Shown here piece by piece: positions 49,550 through 60,928 of a stretch of DNA of 64,000 bases (position 1 is its first letter; every line of letters begins with the position of its first letter). The position numbers and the translations under genes are program-made. The notes under the pieces are model-generated. The model did no database searches. It worked only from the letters and a program-made list of their open reading frames with translations, and had not been told where the DNA came from. The DNA comes from Mycolicibacter sp. MU0083 (GTDB lineage Bacteria; Actinomycetota; Actinomycetes; Mycobacteriales; Mycobacteriaceae). Location: NCBI RefSeq assembly GCF_963378075.1, contig NZ_OY726394.1, forward strand, positions 1,116,001 through 1,180,000. Direction: 5' to 3'.

Positions 49550-50374
49550 CTACTGCGGCCGCAGCCTGGGCAACGCGAGGGCGAACAGCCGCTGGTATTT
49601 CGAGCCCAGGATGCGCACCAGCAGGTCCAGCGCGCGGGCGTCGTTGCCGATCAGCACCCGGTCCCGCTTCTTGCTGACCCCTTCCAGGATTACCTGGGCG
49701 GCCTTCTCGGCACTGGTGGAGGCCAGTCGGCGGTCGAAGAAGTCGGCCAACGCCTCCACGTCCATTCCCTCGACCGCGGTGGCGTTGCGGGCGATGGCGG
49801 TTTTGATGCCGCCCGGGTGCACCGTGGTGACCTTGACCGGGTGCTTGTTCATGGACATCTCCAGGTTCAGCGCCTCGGTGAACCCGCGGACGGCGAACTT
49901 GGCCGCGTTGTAGGCGCCCTGGCCGGGCATCGACAGCAGCCCGAAGAGGCTGGAGATGTTGATGACGTGCCCGTCGCCGGAGGCGATCAGGTGCGGCAGG
50001 AACGCCTTGGTGCCGTTGACCACGCCCCAGAAGTCGACGTCCATCACCCGCTCGATGTCCTTGAACGGGCTGACCTCGATGTCACCGTTGAACGCGATGC
50101 CGGCGTTGTTGTAGATCTGGTTGACCTTGCCGAAGTGCTCGTTGACCTCGTCGGCGTAGAGGAGGAACGCTTCGCGCTCGGTGACGTTGAGGCGGTCGGC
50201 TTTGACCGGCACTCCCAGCGCGGCCACCCGCTTCTCGGTCTCGGCCAGTCCCTCGGTGTCCAGGTCGCTGATCGCCAGTTGCGCGCCGGAGCGGGCGAGC
50301 TCGACGGCGAGCGCCCTACCGATACCCGAACCGGCGCCGGTGACGACGGCGACTTTTCCGGCGAATCCCTGCAT
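49550..50374 (-). CDS. Short-chain dehydrogenase/reductase (Rv1245c-like)
   Basis: This classical SDR is 274 aa with the NAD(P) loop VTGAGSGIGRAL, structural NNAG and the catalytic Ser in ISSLFG with YNAAK. The specificity loop is followed by a basic C-terminal region (KYQRLFALALPRLRP), suggesting membrane contact. The substrate is unknown; Asp in ISDLDTEG favours NAD(H). The ATG at 50374 is convergent-side neighbour to lpqZ with five bases between the stops. Confidence 0.93.
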   Translation of the reverse strand: MQGFAGKVAVVTGAGSGIGRALAVELARSGAQLAISDLDTEGLAETEKRVAALGVPVKADRLNVTEREAFLLYADEVNEHFGKVNQIYNNAGIAFNGDIEVSPFKDIERVMDVDFWGVVNGTKAFLPHLIASGDGHVINISSLFGLLSMPGQGAYNAAKFAVRGFTEALNLEMSMNKHPVKVTTVHPGGIKTAIARNATAVEGMDVEALADFFDRRLASTSAEKAAQVILEGVSKKRDRVLIGNDARALDLLVRILGSKYQRLFALALPRLRPQ

Positions 50375-50445
50375 GCGGTTCTCCCAGCGCTCGGTGGACC
50401 CTCAAATCCTATCCGGTACCGGTGGTACCGGGTTAATCGGCCACC

Positions 50446-50506
50446 GCGAGGGTGCGCAGTTGTACGTCACACCCCGGTGTGTCGGCGTACAGACACGCCC
50501 GCTCGC
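50446..50506 (-). repeat. Intergenic palindromic repeat, copy D
   Basis: On the minus strand it starts GCGAGCGGGCGTGTCTGTAC and includes GTACAACTGCGCAC, identical in that core to copy A. It lies 25 bases past the kgd stop and upstream of the SDR start. Confidence 0.75.
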
Positions 50507-50531
50507 GCTGAGTGCGGGGGCGGCCCCGGGG

Positions 50532-53500
50532 TCAGCCGAATGCCTCGTCGATGATCTCCTGCTGCTCGACGGCGTGCACCTTCGACGACCCCGACGACGG
50601 TGCCGACATCGCCCGCCGCGAGATCCGCTTGATCCCGGTGAGCTTGTCGGGCAACAGCTCCGGCAACTCCAGACCGAACCGCGGCCAGGCACCCTGGTTG
50701 GCCGGCTCCTCCTGGACCCAGAAGAACTCACGGGCATTGGTGTAGCGGTCCAGGGTTGCGCTGAGCCGACGCTTGGGCAGCGGGGCCAACTGCTCGATCC
50801 GCACGATCGCGATGTCGTCGCGGCCGTCCTTGGCCTTGCGCGCGGCCAGTTCGTAATAGAGCTTGCCGCTGGTCAACAACACCCGGGTGACCGTGCTGCG
50901 ATCACCCGTACCGTCCTCGTAGCCGGGCTCCTCGAGCACCGACCGGAACTTGACGTCGGTGAAGTCCTTCACCTCGCTGACCGCGGCCTTGTTCCGCAGC
51001 ATCGACTTCGGGGTGAACACGATCAGCGGCCGCCGGATGCCGTCGAGGGCATGGCGGCGCAGCAGGTGGAAGTAGTTCGACGGGGTCGAGGGCATCGCGA
51101 TGGTCATCGAACCCTCGGCCCACAGCTGTAGGAATCGCTCGATGCGTCCGGAGGTGTGGTCGGGACCCTGGCCCTCGTGACCGTGCGGCAGCAGCAGGAC
51201 CAGGTTGGACAGTTGCCCCCACTTGGCCTCGCCGGAGCTGATGAACTCGTCGATGATCGACTGGGCGCCGTTGACGAAGTCGCCGAACTGGGCCTCCCAC
51301 AGCACCACGGCCTCGGGGTTGCCGACGGTGTAGCCGTACTCGAAGCCGACGGCGGCGAACTCCGACAGCGGTGAGTCATAGACCCGGAACTGGCCGCCGG
51401 TGGGGGTGCCGTCGGGGTTGGTGGCCAGCGACTGCAGCGGGCTGAACTCCGCGCCGTTGACCTGGTCGATGATCACCGAGTGCCGCTGGGAGAACGTGCC
51501 GCGCCGACTGTCCTGCCCGGACAGCCGGATCAGCTTGCCTTCGGCCACCAGCGAACCCAGCGCCAGCAGTTCGGCGAACGCCCAGTCCACCTTGCCCTCG
51601 TAGGCCATCTCGCGGCGCCGCTCGAGCACCGGCAGCACTCGCGGATGCACGGTGAAGCCCTCGGGGATCGCCATGAAGGCATCCCCGATGCGGGCCAGCA
51701 CCGCCTTGTCCACCGCGGTGTTCAACCCGCGCGGCACCTGCTGCTCGGATTCCACCGACTCGCTGGGCAGCGCGGCGTGCTTCTCCAGTTCGCGGATCTC
51801 GTTGAACACCCGCTCCAGCTGGCCGTGGTAGTCGCGCAGTGCGTCCTCGGCCTCCTTCATCGAGATGTCGCCACGGCCGATCAGGTCGTCGGTGTAGCTC
51901 TGGCGGACACCGCGCTTGGTGCCGATCACGTTGTACATGTAGGGGTTGGTCATCGACGGGTCGTCGCCCTCGTTGTGCCCGCGGCGGCGGTAGCACAGCA
52001 TGTCGATGACGACGTCCTTGTGGAACTTCTGCCGGAAGTCCACCGCCAACCGCGCCACCCAGTCGCACGCCTCCGGGTCGTCGCCGTTGACGTGGAAGAT
52101 CGGCGCCCCGATCATCTTGGCCACATCGGTGCAGTACTCGCTGGAGCGCGAGTAGTCCGGTGCGGTGGTGAACCCGATCTGGTTGTTGACCACGATGTGG
52201 ATGGTGCCGCCGACCCGGTAGCCGGGCAGCAGTGCCATGTTCAGCGTCTCGGCGACCACACCCTGGCCGGCGAACGCGGCGTCGCCGTGCAGCATCATCG
52301 GCACCACCGAGAACGGCGGGTCTTCGTCGGTGCCCAGCGCGCCGCGGCCCAGCAGGTCCTGGCGGGACCGGACCAGGCCCTCCAGCACCGGGTCGACGGC
52401 TTCCAGGTGTGACGGGTTGGCGGTCAACGACACCTGAATGTCGTTGTCGCCGAACATCTGCAGGTACACCCCGGTAGCGCCGAGGTGGTACTTGACGTCG
52501 CCGGAACCGTGCGCCTCGGCCGGGTTGAGGTTGCCCTCGAACTCGGTGAAGATCTGCGAATACGGCTTGCCGACGATGTTGGCCAGTACGTTGAGCCGGC
52601 CGCGGTGCGGCATGCCGATGACCACCTCGTCCAGACCGTGCTCGGCGCACTGGTCGATCGCGGCGTCCATCATCGGGATGACGGTCTCGGCGCCCTCCAG
52701 CGAGAAACGCTTCTGGCCGACGTACTTGGTCTGCAGGAAGTTCTCGAAGGCTTCGGCGGCGTTGAGCTTGCTCAGAATGTATTTCTGCTGCGCCACAGTC
52801 GGTTTGACGTGCTTGACCTCGATGCGCTCCTGCAGCCACTGCTGCTGCTCGGGTTCGAGGATGTGGGTGTACTCCACGCCGACGTGGCGGCAGTAGGCGT
52901 CGCGCAGCACCGATAGGATCTCGCGCAGCTTGCGGATGTCGCCGCCGGGCAGGCCGGTGACCTTGAATTCGCGATCCAGGTCCCACAGCGTCAGACCGTG
53001 GCTCTGCACATCGAGGTCGGGGTGGCTGCGGAACCGGGTGTTGTCCAGGCGCAGCGGGTCGATGTCGGCCATCAGGTGACCGCGGTTGCGGTAGGCGGCG
53101 ATCAACTCCACGACCCGGGCGTTCTTGTCGACGACGGAGTCCGGGTTGTCCGAACGCCAGCGCACCGGCTCATAGGGGATGGACAACTCGAAGAAGATTT
53201 CGTCCCAGAACGCGTCCGAGAGCAGCATCTCGTGCACGGTGCGCAGGAAGTCGCCCGATTCCGCGCCCTGGATGATGCGGTGGTCGTAGGTGGAGGTCAG
53301 CGTGATCACCTTGCCGACGCCGAGCTCGGCGATGCGCTGTTCGCTGGCGCCCTGGAATTCCGCCGGGTACTCCATCGCGCCGACGCCGATGATGGTGCCC
53401 TGGCCGGCCATCAGCCGCGGCACCGAATGCACGGTGCCGATGGTGCCGGGGTTGGTCAGCGAGATCGTCACCCCGGAGAAGTCCTCGGCGGTCAGCTTGC

Positions 53501-54245
53501 CGTCGCGGGCGCGACGCACGATGTCCTCATAGGCGTCGACGAACTGCGCGAAGCGCAGCGACTCCGATTTCTTGATGGCGGCCACCACCAGGGACCGCTT
53601 GCCACCGGCGCCGTGCAGGTCGATCGCCAGACCGAGATTGGTATGAGCCGGGGTGACCGCGTTCGGTTTGCCGTCGATCTCGGCGAAGTGCCGGTTCATG
53701 TTCGGGAACTGCTTGACCGCCTGCACGATCGCGTAACCCAACAGGTGGGTGAAGGAGATCTTGCCGCCGCGGGTCCGCTTGAGCTGGTTGTTGATGACGA
53801 TGCGGTTGTCGATCATCAACTTGGCCGGCACCGCACGCACGCTGGTGGCCGTCGGCACCTCCAGCGAGCTGGACATGTTCTTGACCACCGCGGCCGCGGC
53901 GCCGCGCAGCACCTGCGTCTCGTCGTCGGCCGCCGGTGCGGGGGCCGAAGAGGCGGCCGGCTTGGCGGGCTGGGCGGGCCGGGACGCGGGAGCCGGGGCC
54001 GGGGCGGGAGTCGAAGTCGGGGTCGGGGCACTGGCCACAGGGGCGGGAGCGGCGGCGAGAGCAGGGGTGGGCGGTGCAGGCGGGGTCGCGCTCGGGGCCG
54101 GCGCGGCGGCGCCGTCGCCCGGTTGGTAGCCGGCCAGGAACTCGTGCCAACTCGCATCCACCGAGGAGGGATCCTCGCGGAATTTGCGGTACATCTCCTC
54201 GACTAGCCACTCGTTCTGACCGAAGGGTGAACTCATACCGCTCAC
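50532..54245 (-). CDS. kgd: Multifunctional 2-oxoglutarate metabolism enzyme Kgd (SucA/E1-E2 fusion)
   Basis: The 1237-aa protein (Rv1248c is 1231) acts as 2-oxoglutarate decarboxylase/dehydrogenase component and carboxy-lyase in the TCA cycle. Residues 1-45 are the regulatory tail ([18 protein letters not shown]). A Pro/Ala linker follows. An E2o-like acyltransferase domain (about 115-345, with [17 protein letters not shown]) comes next. The thiamine-diphosphate-dependent E1o part then has [37 protein letters not shown] and [13 protein letters not shown] 54245 aligns with the H37Rv start (M-x-x-x-SSPF); ATG 54236 is an alternative. In mycobacteria GarA inhibits the enzyme. A -10 TAGCCT lies at 54318-54313. 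Confidence 0.97.
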   Translation of the reverse strand: MSGMSSPFGQNEWLVEEMYRKFREDPSSVDASWHEFLAGYQPGDGAAAPAPSATPPAPPTPALAAAPAPVASAPTPTSTPAPAPAPASRPAQPAKPAASSAPAPAADDETQVLRGAAAAVVKNMSSSLEVPTATSVRAVPAKLMIDNRIVINNQLKRTRGGKISFTHLLGYAIVQAVKQFPNMNRHFAEIDGKPNAVTPAHTNLGLAIDLHGAGGKRSLVVAAIKKSESLRFAQFVDAYEDIVRRARDGKLTAEDFSGVTISLTNPGTIGTVHSVPRLMAGQGTIIGVGAMEYPAEFQGASEQRIAELGVGKVITLTSTYDHRIIQGAESGDFLRTVHEMLLSDAFWDEIFFELSIPYEPVRWRSDNPDSVVDKNARVVELIAAYRNRGHLMADIDPLRLDNTRFRSHPDLDVQSHGLTLWDLDREFKVTGLPGGDIRKLREILSVLRDAYCRHVGVEYTHILEPEQQQWLQERIEVKHVKPTVAQQKYILSKLNAAEAFENFLQTKYVGQKRFSLEGAETVIPMMDAAIDQCAEHGLDEVVIGMPHRGRLNVLANIVGKPYSQIFTEFEGNLNPAEAHGSGDVKYHLGATGVYLQMFGDNDIQVSLTANPSHLEAVDPVLEGLVRSRQDLLGRGALGTDEDPPFSVVPMMLHGDAAFAGQGVVAETLNMALLPGYRVGGTIHIVVNNQIGFTTAPDYSRSSEYCTDVAKMIGAPIFHVNGDDPEACDWVARLAVDFRQKFHKDVVIDMLCYRRRGHNEGDDPSMTNPYMYNVIGTKRGVRQSYTDDLIGRGDISMKEAEDALRDYHGQLERVFNEIRELEKHAALPSESVESEQQVPRGLNTAVDKAVLARIGDAFMAIPEGFTVHPRVLPVLERRREMAYEGKVDWAFAELLALGSLVAEGKLIRLSGQDSRRGTFSQRHSVIIDQVNGAEFSPLQSLATNPDGTPTGGQFRVYDSPLSEFAAVGFEYGYTVGNPEAVVLWEAQFGDFVNGAQSIIDEFISSGEAKWGQLSNLVLLLPHGHEGQGPDHTSGRIERFLQLWAEGSMTIAMPSTPSNYFHLLRRHALDGIRRPLIVFTPKSMLRNKAAVSEVKDFTDVKFRSVLEEPGYEDGTGDRSTVTRVLLTSGKLYYELAARKAKDGRDDIAIVRIEQLAPLPKRRLSATLDRYTNAREFFWVQEEPANQGAWPRFGLELPELLPDKLTGIKRISRRAMSAPSSGSSKVHAVEQQEIIDEAFG

Positions 54246-54379
54246 GACAGCGTCTCGCCTCGATTCCTGGTCACCTGGCGAGGCAATTGCGCCGCGCCCA
54301 CCTGCCTCATAAAGGCTAGCCTCTCCCGGATATTCCGGCAGGCCCGCGGCCCGGTATCCGCCGACCGCGAACGGGCCCG

Positions 54380-55159
54380 CTAGGCGGAGTCGGCATCGGC
54401 GTCACACAGAGCCGGCACCAGGTGCAGGTTCACCGGCCAATGATCGGCAGCCGGTCCGAACGCCTCACGGGTATTGCCGACGATCTTCTTGCCCATCAGA
54501 CGGTTGCCGATCGCCCCGATCACCGCCCCCAGGCCGATCGGCAACACCTTGCCGAACGCCAGTGCGCCGCGGCGCAGCGTGAAGCGTTTGACGAAGTAGC
54601 CCAGCAGTCGTGAATTCAGTTCTTTGACCGCCGGCAGCGGCAGGGCGGCGACCCCCGCGGATCCCTCGGCCAGCCAGGCCCCGCCGGTGCGCCCGGTACC
54701 GAGCAGATCGGTAATGGCGCTCTTGCCCCGGTCACCCACCAACACCGCCAGCACCAGGGCGCGGCGCCGGTCCCGATCGTCGACGGGGATGCCGTGCACC
54801 TCGGCGACGGACAGCACGTAGAACGCGGTGGCCTCCAGGAAGACCGCGGTCTCGCCGGCCACCGCCGACAATGCGATCAGCGTGCCGATGGCGGGTACCG
54901 CCGCGGTAGCGCCCACCGCCGCACCGCTGGCCGTGGCCGCCGCCAGGTAGCGCTTTTCCAGCTTCGTCAGGATCTGCGCCGGGCCGGCGTCGGGATGGCG
55001 GCGCCGCAGGCGTTCGAGGTGGGCGCGTACCGCCGGGCCCTGCACACGCTCGCTGCGCTCGATGACCTGCGACAGCACCCGAGCCGCCATACCGGGCTTC
55101 TCCTCGGCGATGACGGGCACCGGCGCCTGCGCCGGCTTCCGCCGTCGAAAGATGCCCAT
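54380..55159 (-). CDS. Hypothetical protein with Ala/Gly membrane-like region, 259 aa (Rv1249c-like)
   Basis: ATG 55159 follows GGGAGG. The N-terminus is basic ([10 protein letters not shown]); a central hydrophobic hairpin ([46 protein letters not shown]) could insert in the membrane. The C-terminal part has another Gly-rich segment ([25 protein letters not shown]). I do not recognise an enzymatic motif. It lies divergent from the MFS transporter as Rv1249c does from Rv1250. Confidence 0.85.
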   Translation of the reverse strand: MGIFRRRKPAQAPVPVIAEEKPGMAARVLSQVIERSERVQGPAVRAHLERLRRRHPDAGPAQILTKLEKRYLAAATASGAAVGATAAVPAIGTLIALSAVAGETAVFLEATAFYVLSVAEVHGIPVDDRDRRRALVLAVLVGDRGKSAITDLLGTGRTGGAWLAEGSAGVAALPLPAVKELNSRLLGYFVKRFTLRRGALAFGKVLPIGLGAVIGAIGNRLMGKKIVGNTREAFGPAADHWPVNLHLVPALCDADADSA

Positions 55160-55318
55160 GATTGCCTCCCGTGTCGACGCTCGTGATTTCAGGCTAACGG
55201 TCTGGTCGTGGTTACCCGTTTCGGCGGCCCCGGCCGCGAGGAGGCCGCCGACCGCGCACACCGGCGATGCGAGTTGTTCCCGACATCATCTGTCCGTAGC
55301 GTCGGATGAGGCGGCTTT

Positions 55319-57358
55319 ATGCCCCGAACGGCAGCAGTGCGGCGATGGGAAGGGCGGCGCTTGAGTAGCACGAGTAGCCGGGCCCGGACCGGGGAGCGGA
55401 TGCAACGCGCCGACGCTGCACGTCGCACGGGCGCGCCGCCCGCCCCGGTCGACGAGGTCAACCCGTGGAACGCCCTGTGGGCGATGATGCTCGGCTTCTT
55501 CGTGATCCTGGTGGATTCCACGATCGTGGCGGTGGCCAATCCGAGCATCATGGCGGCCTTGGACGTCGGCTACGACACGGTGATCTGGGTTACCAGCGCC
55601 TACCTGCTGGCCTATGCGGTCCCCCTGCTGGTCGCCGGACGATTGGGCGACCAGTTCGGGCCCAAGAATCTTTACCTGATCGGGCTCGCCGTGTTCACCG
55701 CGGCGTCGTTGTGGTGTGGGCTGTCCGGCAGCGTCGAGATGTTGGTCACCGCGCGGGCGGTCCAGGGCATCGGGGCCGCACTGCTGACCCCGCAGACCCT
55801 GGCGGTGATCACCCGGACGTTCCCGGCGGAGCGGCGCGGGGTGGCGATGAGCGTGTGGGGCGCCACCGCCGGGGTCGCGACGCTGGTCGGGCCGCTGGCG
55901 GGCGGGGTGCTGGTGGACCGGCTGGGCTGGGAGTGGATCTTCTTCGTCAACGTCCCCGTCGGTGCGGTGGGACTGGTGCTGGCCATCGTGCTGATCCCCG
56001 AACTCCCGGTGCACCGGCACCGTTTCGACGTCCTCGGGGTGGTGTTGTCGGGGATCGGGATGTTCCTGGTGGTCTTCGCCCTGCAGGAAGGCGAATCCCA
56101 GGGCTGGGCGGCGTGGATCTGGGCGCTGATCGCCGGCGGCATCGTCTTTCTGGCGGTCTTCGTCTACTGGCAGGCCGTCACCGCGGGCGAACCGCTGGTC
56201 CCGCTGCATATCTTCCGCGATCTGGACTTCGGCCTGTCCAACGCCGGCGTCGCCGTGATCGGCTTCGCCGCCACCGCGATGGTGTTGCCGGCGATGTTCT
56301 ATGCGCAGGCGGTCTGCGGTATGTCACCGACTCGTTCGGCGCTGCTGACCGCGCCGATGGCGATCGCCTCCGGTGCCCTGGCGCCGGTCGTGGGGCGGAT
56401 CGTCGACCGGGCGCAGCCCCGCACGGTCGTGGGGTTCGGCTTCTCGGTGTTGGCGATCGCGCTGACCTGGCTGTCGATCGAGATGACACCGGTCACGCCG
56501 ATCTGGCGGCTGGTGTTGCCGTTCACGGCGGTCGGGGCCGGAATGGCGTTCATCTGGTCGCCGCTGGCGGCCACCGCCACCCGCAACCTCCCGCCGCATC
56601 TGGCCGGTGCCGGGTCGGGGGTCTACAACGCGACCCGCCAGGTGGGCGCGGTGTTGGGCAGCGCCGGCATGGCAGCCTTCATGACCTCACGGATCGCCGC
56701 GGATCTGCCGCCGATGTCCGGTGGATCGCGGCCCGAGCAGGCGTCCGCGGTGCTGCAGCTACCGGAGTTCCTGCATGAACCGTTCGCGGCGGCGATGTCG
56801 GAGTCGATGCTGCTGCCGGCCTTCATCGCCCTGTTCGGTGTGACCGCGGCGCTGTTCATGGGCGGGATCGTCATGGCACCGGCGCGTCGGGAGCCCCGGC
56901 CGAGGGACTCCGCCGACGCCGGCGCGGGCGGTAACACCGTGGCTGCCGCTGATCCCGGAGACCGCGCCGTCGTCGCGCCGGAACGGGTCAGCCTGCCCCG
57001 GCACTTCAGTGCCCGGACACCCGAACGCGACGCGCCGACCGACCCGATACCGGTGATCGCCGCGCCGCCGGCACCGGTCCCGTCGTCGGTCCGCGACGAC
57101 GAACCGATCACCGAACCGCTCACCGTGGAGATCCCCCGGGCGGTGCCGGGATTTTTGGAAATGGAATCACATCCACTGCTGCACAACGGATTTCGCGTCG
57201 ATGGGGGACGGCACGTCCGTCCGGCCGTCAACGGAGAGCCGGTGAGTGACGTACTGGCGAAGTTCGGGATCACCGCCGGCGGTGCGACGCGCCGTAATCG
57301 GCACTATCGGGAAGACACCGCAGACGCTCCCACCGCTGGTCGGCACGCGCGGCGCTGA
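55319..57358 (+). CDS. MFS drug-type exporter with long C-terminal tail (Rv1250-like)
   Basis: This major facilitator protein of the DHA2 (14-helix) type is a likely proton-driven exporter. Motif A-like [16 protein letters not shown] follows helix 2. [45 protein letters not shown] is the antiporter motif C/region. The first helix holds the DHA2-typical [21 protein letters not shown] with an acidic Asp. After the last helix (about residue 525) comes a tail of some 150 residues, Pro/Ala-rich and charged, longer than I recall for Rv1250 (579 aa in total). ATG 55319 has GAGG eight bases upstream; TTG 55361 or ATG 55400 would shorten the N-terminus. Substrate unknown. Confidence 0.9.
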   Translation: MPRTAAVRRWEGRRLSSTSSRARTGERMQRADAARRTGAPPAPVDEVNPWNALWAMMLGFFVILVDSTIVAVANPSIMAALDVGYDTVIWVTSAYLLAYAVPLLVAGRLGDQFGPKNLYLIGLAVFTAASLWCGLSGSVEMLVTARAVQGIGAALLTPQTLAVITRTFPAERRGVAMSVWGATAGVATLVGPLAGGVLVDRLGWEWIFFVNVPVGAVGLVLAIVLIPELPVHRHRFDVLGVVLSGIGMFLVVFALQEGESQGWAAWIWALIAGGIVFLAVFVYWQAVTAGEPLVPLHIFRDLDFGLSNAGVAVIGFAATAMVLPAMFYAQAVCGMSPTRSALLTAPMAIASGALAPVVGRIVDRAQPRTVVGFGFSVLAIALTWLSIEMTPVTPIWRLVLPFTAVGAGMAFIWSPLAATATRNLPPHLAGAGSGVYNATRQVGAVLGSAGMAAFMTSRIAADLPPMSGGSRPEQASAVLQLPEFLHEPFAAAMSESMLLPAFIALFGVTAALFMGGIVMAPARREPRPRDSADAGAGGNTVAAADPGDRAVVAPERVSLPRHFSARTPERDAPTDPIPVIAAPPAPVPSSVRDDEPITEPLTVEIPRAVPGFLEMESHPLLHNGFRVDGGRHVRPAVNGEPVSDVLAKFGITAGGATRRNRHYREDTADAPTAGRHARR

Positions 57359-57369
57359 CCGGCGACCGG

Positions 57370-57912
57370 TTACCGCGCCGTGTTGCCGACGATGTCGACC
57401 CCGGTGCCGTTCCAGTGGAACTTCACCGTCCCGGTCACTCCGGGTATTCCGCTGGCGGTGCTCAACGCCACCGTGTCGGGCGTGCAATGCGCCAAGTCGA
57501 TACCGCTGAATCCGTAGGTGTCCGGGACCGATTGGGGAAGGAATTCGCCGCGGTGAAACAGCACCGCCCGGGTACTCGGGTGGTCGGCGTTGGTGTTGGC
57601 CTTGACGATCACCGCCGACAGGTCCGCGCACTCGCTGTAGTTGCCCGCCAGCGGTTCGGGGTTCCACGGCTGCTTGCTGCGCGGGTCGGCCGGCAACTCC
57701 GACACGGCCTTGGCGATCGCCGGGGCGGCCAGATCGACCGCGCAGGGATCGGCGGGTGGGGCGCTCGATGGCGCGGACGCGGCCGTCGAGGCCTCCGGCG
57801 GTGCGGCGACCGGGCTGGTGTTCTGCGGGGTCTTGGCGACGGTCGAGTCGCCCGAGCCACAGCCGGCCAGCGTCACCGCGGCCAGCGCACCGATCACGGC
57901 AAACGGCTTCAC
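57370..57912 (-). CDS. lprE: Lipoprotein LprE
   Basis: GTG 57912 starts MKPFAVIGALAAVTLAGC, ending in a clear lipobox (LAGC, Cys near residue 18). The mature part starts GSGDSTVAKTPQ, has a Pro/Ala/Ser linker, then PCAVDLAAPAIAKAVSELPADPRSKQPWNPEPLAGNYSECADLSAV and TYGFSGIDLAHCTPDTVALS; these match LprE (Rv1252c). The fold resembles the mycobacterial LppP/LprE lipoprotein family. Its envelope role is unclear; LprE has been linked with immune evasion. It is 180 aa and convergent with the MFS gene. Confidence 0.92.
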   Translation of the reverse strand: MKPFAVIGALAAVTLAGCGSGDSTVAKTPQNTSPVAAPPEASTAASAPSSAPPADPCAVDLAAPAIAKAVSELPADPRSKQPWNPEPLAGNYSECADLSAVIVKANTNADHPSTRAVLFHRGEFLPQSVPDTYGFSGIDLAHCTPDTVALSTASGIPGVTGTVKFHWNGTGVDIVGNTAR

Positions 57913-58061
57913 GGCAACCCCCACATCGGGAACCGTACCGTCGGCGGTCGGGTGAACGCGGTAGGCGCGACCGACTCGGCGGCCGCACACCGACGCCTTC
58001 TACACGTGAGAATCAAGCGCGGCGATAACCGGCCGGTTTTGCCCGTAGACTGCTAAACGCT

Positions 58062-59792
58062 ATGACCTCGCCCGATGCCCCCGTTGAGTCCTTTTCCGAC
58101 CCGTCCACTCCGACCTTCGCCGACCTGCAGATCCACCCCTCGGTGCTGCAGGCCGTCGCCGATGTCGGCTATGAGACGCCGTCGGCGATTCAGGCCGCCA
58201 CCATCCCCGCCCTGCTGGAAGGCTCCGACGTAGTCGGGCTGGCCCAGACCGGTACCGGTAAGACCGCCGCGTTCGCGATCCCGATCCTGTCGCGCATCGA
58301 CACCAGCAGTAAGGCCACTCAGGCGCTGGTACTGGCGCCCACCCGGGAGCTGGCGCTGCAGGTCGCCGAGGCCTTCGGGCGCTACGGCGCGCATCTGCCG
58401 CGGATCAACGTGCTGCCCATCTACGGTGGGGCGTCCTACACCGTGCAACTGTCCGGGCTCAAGCGTGGCGCCCAGGTGGTGGTGGGCACCCCGGGGCGCG
58501 TCATCGACCACCTGGAACGCGGCAGCCTGGACCTGTCGCACCTGGACTACCTGGTGCTCGACGAGGCCGACGAGATGCTGCAGATGGGGTTCGCCGAGGA
58601 CGTCGAACGCATCCTGGCCGACACCCCCGAATACAAGCAGGTGGCGCTGTTCTCGGCGACCATGCCGTCGGCGATCCGCCGGATCACCACCCGCTACCTG
58701 CACGACCCGGTCGAAGTCACCGTCAAGGCGAAGACCACCACCGCGGAGAACATCACCCAGCGCTACATCGAGGTCGCCGGCCCGCGCAAGATGGACGCGC
58801 TGACCAGGGTGCTCGAAGTCGAACCGTTCGAGGCGATGATCGTCTTCGTCCGCACCAAGCAGGCCACCGAAGAGGTTGCCGAAAAGCTGCGTGCCCGAGG
58901 ATTTTCCGCGGCCGCCATCAACGGTGACATCGCGCAGGCGCAACGCGAGCGGACCATTACCGCGCTCAAGAACGGCAACATCGACATCCTGGTCGCCACC
59001 GACGTCGCGGCCCGCGGACTGGACGTCGAGCGCATCTCGCACGTGGTCAACTACGACATTCCCAACGACCCGGAGGCCTACGTGCACCGGATCGGCCGCA
59101 CGGGGCGGGCCGGGCGTTCGGGAACCGCGCTGCTGTTCGTCAACCCGCGGGAACGGCACCTGCTCAGGCTGATCGAGAAGGTGACCCGGCAGAAGCTGGT
59201 CGAGGCCGAATTGCCCAGCGTCGACGACGTCAACGCTCAGCGGGTCGCCAAGTTCGCCGATGCGATCACCAACCACCTCGGTGCGCAGGGCATCGAGTTG
59301 TTCCGTCGCCTGGTCGAGGACTACAGCCGCGAGCACAACGTGCCGATGGCCGACATCGCCGCGGCGTTGGCGCTGCAGTCGCGTGACGGTGAGGCGTTCT
59401 TGATGGTGGAACCGCCGCCGGACAAGCGACGGGACCGGGCCAGGCCGGATCGCGACGGCGGCCGCGACGACCGCCGCGGGGAGCGCAAGGGTCCGCCGAA
59501 GGAGGGCTTCGCCACCTACCGGATCTCGGTCGGCAAGCGCCACAAGGTCAACCCCGGTGCGATCGTGGGAGCGTTGGCGAACGAGGGTGGCCTGAACCGC
59601 AGCGATTTCGGCAGCATCAGCATCAAGGTGGACCACTCGTTGGTCGAGTTGCCGGCCAAACTGTCCGGCAAGACCTTCAAGGCGCTCGAGCAGACCCGGA
59701 TTCAGGGCCAGCTGATCAACCTGCGCCGTGACCGGCCGTCCGGTAAGCCCGATCGTCGCGGCGACGGAGGGTACCGGAAACGATCCGAATGA
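58062..59792 (+). CDS. deaD: DEAD-box ATP-dependent RNA helicase DeaD/CsdA
   Basis: The helicase is involved in cold-shock and ribosome assembly. The 576-aa protein has the helicase motifs in order: Q-motif (ADVGYETPSAIQAATIP), I AQTGTGKT, Ia PTRELALQ, GG, TPGR, II VLDEADEML, III SAT, IV IVFVRTK, V DVAARGLDV and VI HRIGRTGRAG. The C-terminal DbpA-type RNA-binding domain (ATYRISVGKRHKVNPGAIVGALANEGGLNRSDFG) and a basic Arg-rich tail follow. ATG 58062; a -10 TAGACT lies about 11 bases upstream, so the leader is very short. It matches Rv1253 (563 aa). Confidence 0.96.
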   Translation: MTSPDAPVESFSDPSTPTFADLQIHPSVLQAVADVGYETPSAIQAATIPALLEGSDVVGLAQTGTGKTAAFAIPILSRIDTSSKATQALVLAPTRELALQVAEAFGRYGAHLPRINVLPIYGGASYTVQLSGLKRGAQVVVGTPGRVIDHLERGSLDLSHLDYLVLDEADEMLQMGFAEDVERILADTPEYKQVALFSATMPSAIRRITTRYLHDPVEVTVKAKTTTAENITQRYIEVAGPRKMDALTRVLEVEPFEAMIVFVRTKQATEEVAEKLRARGFSAAAINGDIAQAQRERTITALKNGNIDILVATDVAARGLDVERISHVVNYDIPNDPEAYVHRIGRTGRAGRSGTALLFVNPRERHLLRLIEKVTRQKLVEAELPSVDDVNAQRVAKFADAITNHLGAQGIELFRRLVEDYSREHNVPMADIAAALALQSRDGEAFLMVEPPPDKRRDRARPDRDGGRDDRRGERKGPPKEGFATYRISVGKRHKVNPGAIVGALANEGGLNRSDFGSISIKVDHSLVELPAKLSGKTFKALEQTRIQGQLINLRRDRPSGKPDRRGDGGYRKRSE

Positions 59793-60928
59793 CCCTGCCG
59801 TCCGACGAGGACGCCCAGGGCGGGCTCGAGCAGATCGATCACGTCGACCGCGTCGCCTCGCTCACCGGTGTGCGTGCCGTGGCCGCGATCCTGGTGGTGG
59901 GAACCCATGCGGCCTACACCACCGGCAAGTACACCCACGGCTATGCGGGACTGCTGGGTTCCCGGATGGAGATCGGGGTGCCGATCTTCTTCGTACTCTC
60001 CGGTTTCCTGTTGTTCCGGCCCTGGGTCCGGGCCACCGCCACCGGTCGGCCGGCGCCGTCGGTGCGTCGCTATGCCTGGCATCGGGTGCGGCGCATCATG
60101 CCCGCCTATGTCGTCACCGTGCTGCTGGCGTACGCGATCTATCACTTCCGCACCGCCGGACCCAATCCCGGGCACAACTGGATCGGGTTGTTGCGCAACC
60201 TCACGCTGACCCAGATCTACACCGACAACTACATGTTCGGCTATCTGCACCAGGGACTCACCCAGATGTGGAGTCTTGCAGTCGAAGTCGCGTTCTACGT
60301 GGTGCTGCCGGCGTTGGCCTACGTGCTGCTGGTCTGGCTGTGCCGGCGGACGTGGCGGCCGTGGCTGCTGTTGGCCGGCCTGACCGCGGCGGCGGCGGTC
60401 ACCCCGGCCTGGCTGACGCTGGTGCACACCGTCGATTTCCTGCCCGACGGCGCCCGGTTGTGGCTGCCGGGCTACCTGGCCTGGTTCGTCGCCGGGATGA
60501 TCCTGGCCGTGCTGCAGGCGATGCGGGTGCGCTGCTACGGCTTCGTGGCGATTCCGTTGGCGCTCATCTGCTATCTGATCGCCTCCACTCCGATCGCGGG
60601 GGAGCCCACCACGTCACCGGCTCAACTGTCCGAGGCGTTGGTCAAGGCAGGCTTCTACGCGGTGATCGCCGCCCTGGCGGTGGCGCCGCTGGCGTTGGGC
60701 AACCGCGGCTGGTACGCGCGACTACTGGCCAGTCGGCCGATGGTGTGGCTGGGGGAGATCTCCTACGAGATATTCCTGGTGCACCTGGTGCTGATGGAGG
60801 TGGTGATGGTCGAGGTGCTGCGCGCCCCGGTCTACACCGGATCGATGATCAACCTGTTCGTGGGCACCATGGTGGTCACCGTGCCGGTGGCGTGGCTGCT
60901 GCACCGCCTCACTCGGGTGCGGACCTGA
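59789..60928 (+). CDS. Acyltransferase 3 family membrane protein (Rv1254-like)
   Basis: The 379-aa polytopic membrane protein begins VASLTGVRAVAAILVVGTHAAY (motif with the catalytic His) and continues FFVLSGFLLFRPWVRA, RRIMPAYVVTVLLAYAI and MWSLAVEVAFYVVLPALAYV (WSLxVE). That is the acyltransferase 3/OafA pattern for O-acetylation or acylation of lipids and glycans. The ATG overlaps the deaD stop (ATGA), so the two are co-translated. Its 3' end overlaps the opposing TetR gene by 20 bp. It matches Rv1254 (383 aa). Acceptor unknown. Confidence 0.93.
   Translation: MTLPSDEDAQGGLEQIDHVDRVASLTGVRAVAAILVVGTHAAYTTGKYTHGYAGLLGSRMEIGVPIFFVLSGFLLFRPWVRATATGRPAPSVRRYAWHRVRRIMPAYVVTVLLAYAIYHFRTAGPNPGHNWIGLLRNLTLTQIYTDNYMFGYLHQGLTQMWSLAVEVAFYVVLPALAYVLLVWLCRRTWRPWLLLAGLTAAAAVTPAWLTLVHTVDFLPDGARLWLPGYLAWFVAGMILAVLQAMRVRCYGFVAIPLALICYLIASTPIAGEPTTSPAQLSEALVKAGFYAVIAALAVAPLALGNRGWYARLLASRPMVWLGEISYEIFLVHLVLMEVVMVEVLRAPVYTGSMINLFVGTMVVTVPVAWLLHRLTRVRT

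Noticed and set aside
52998..54206. 402-codon rightward opening opposite kgd
   Set aside because: Antisense to the conserved Kgd domains, with no ribosome site and repetitive Gly/Arg composition.
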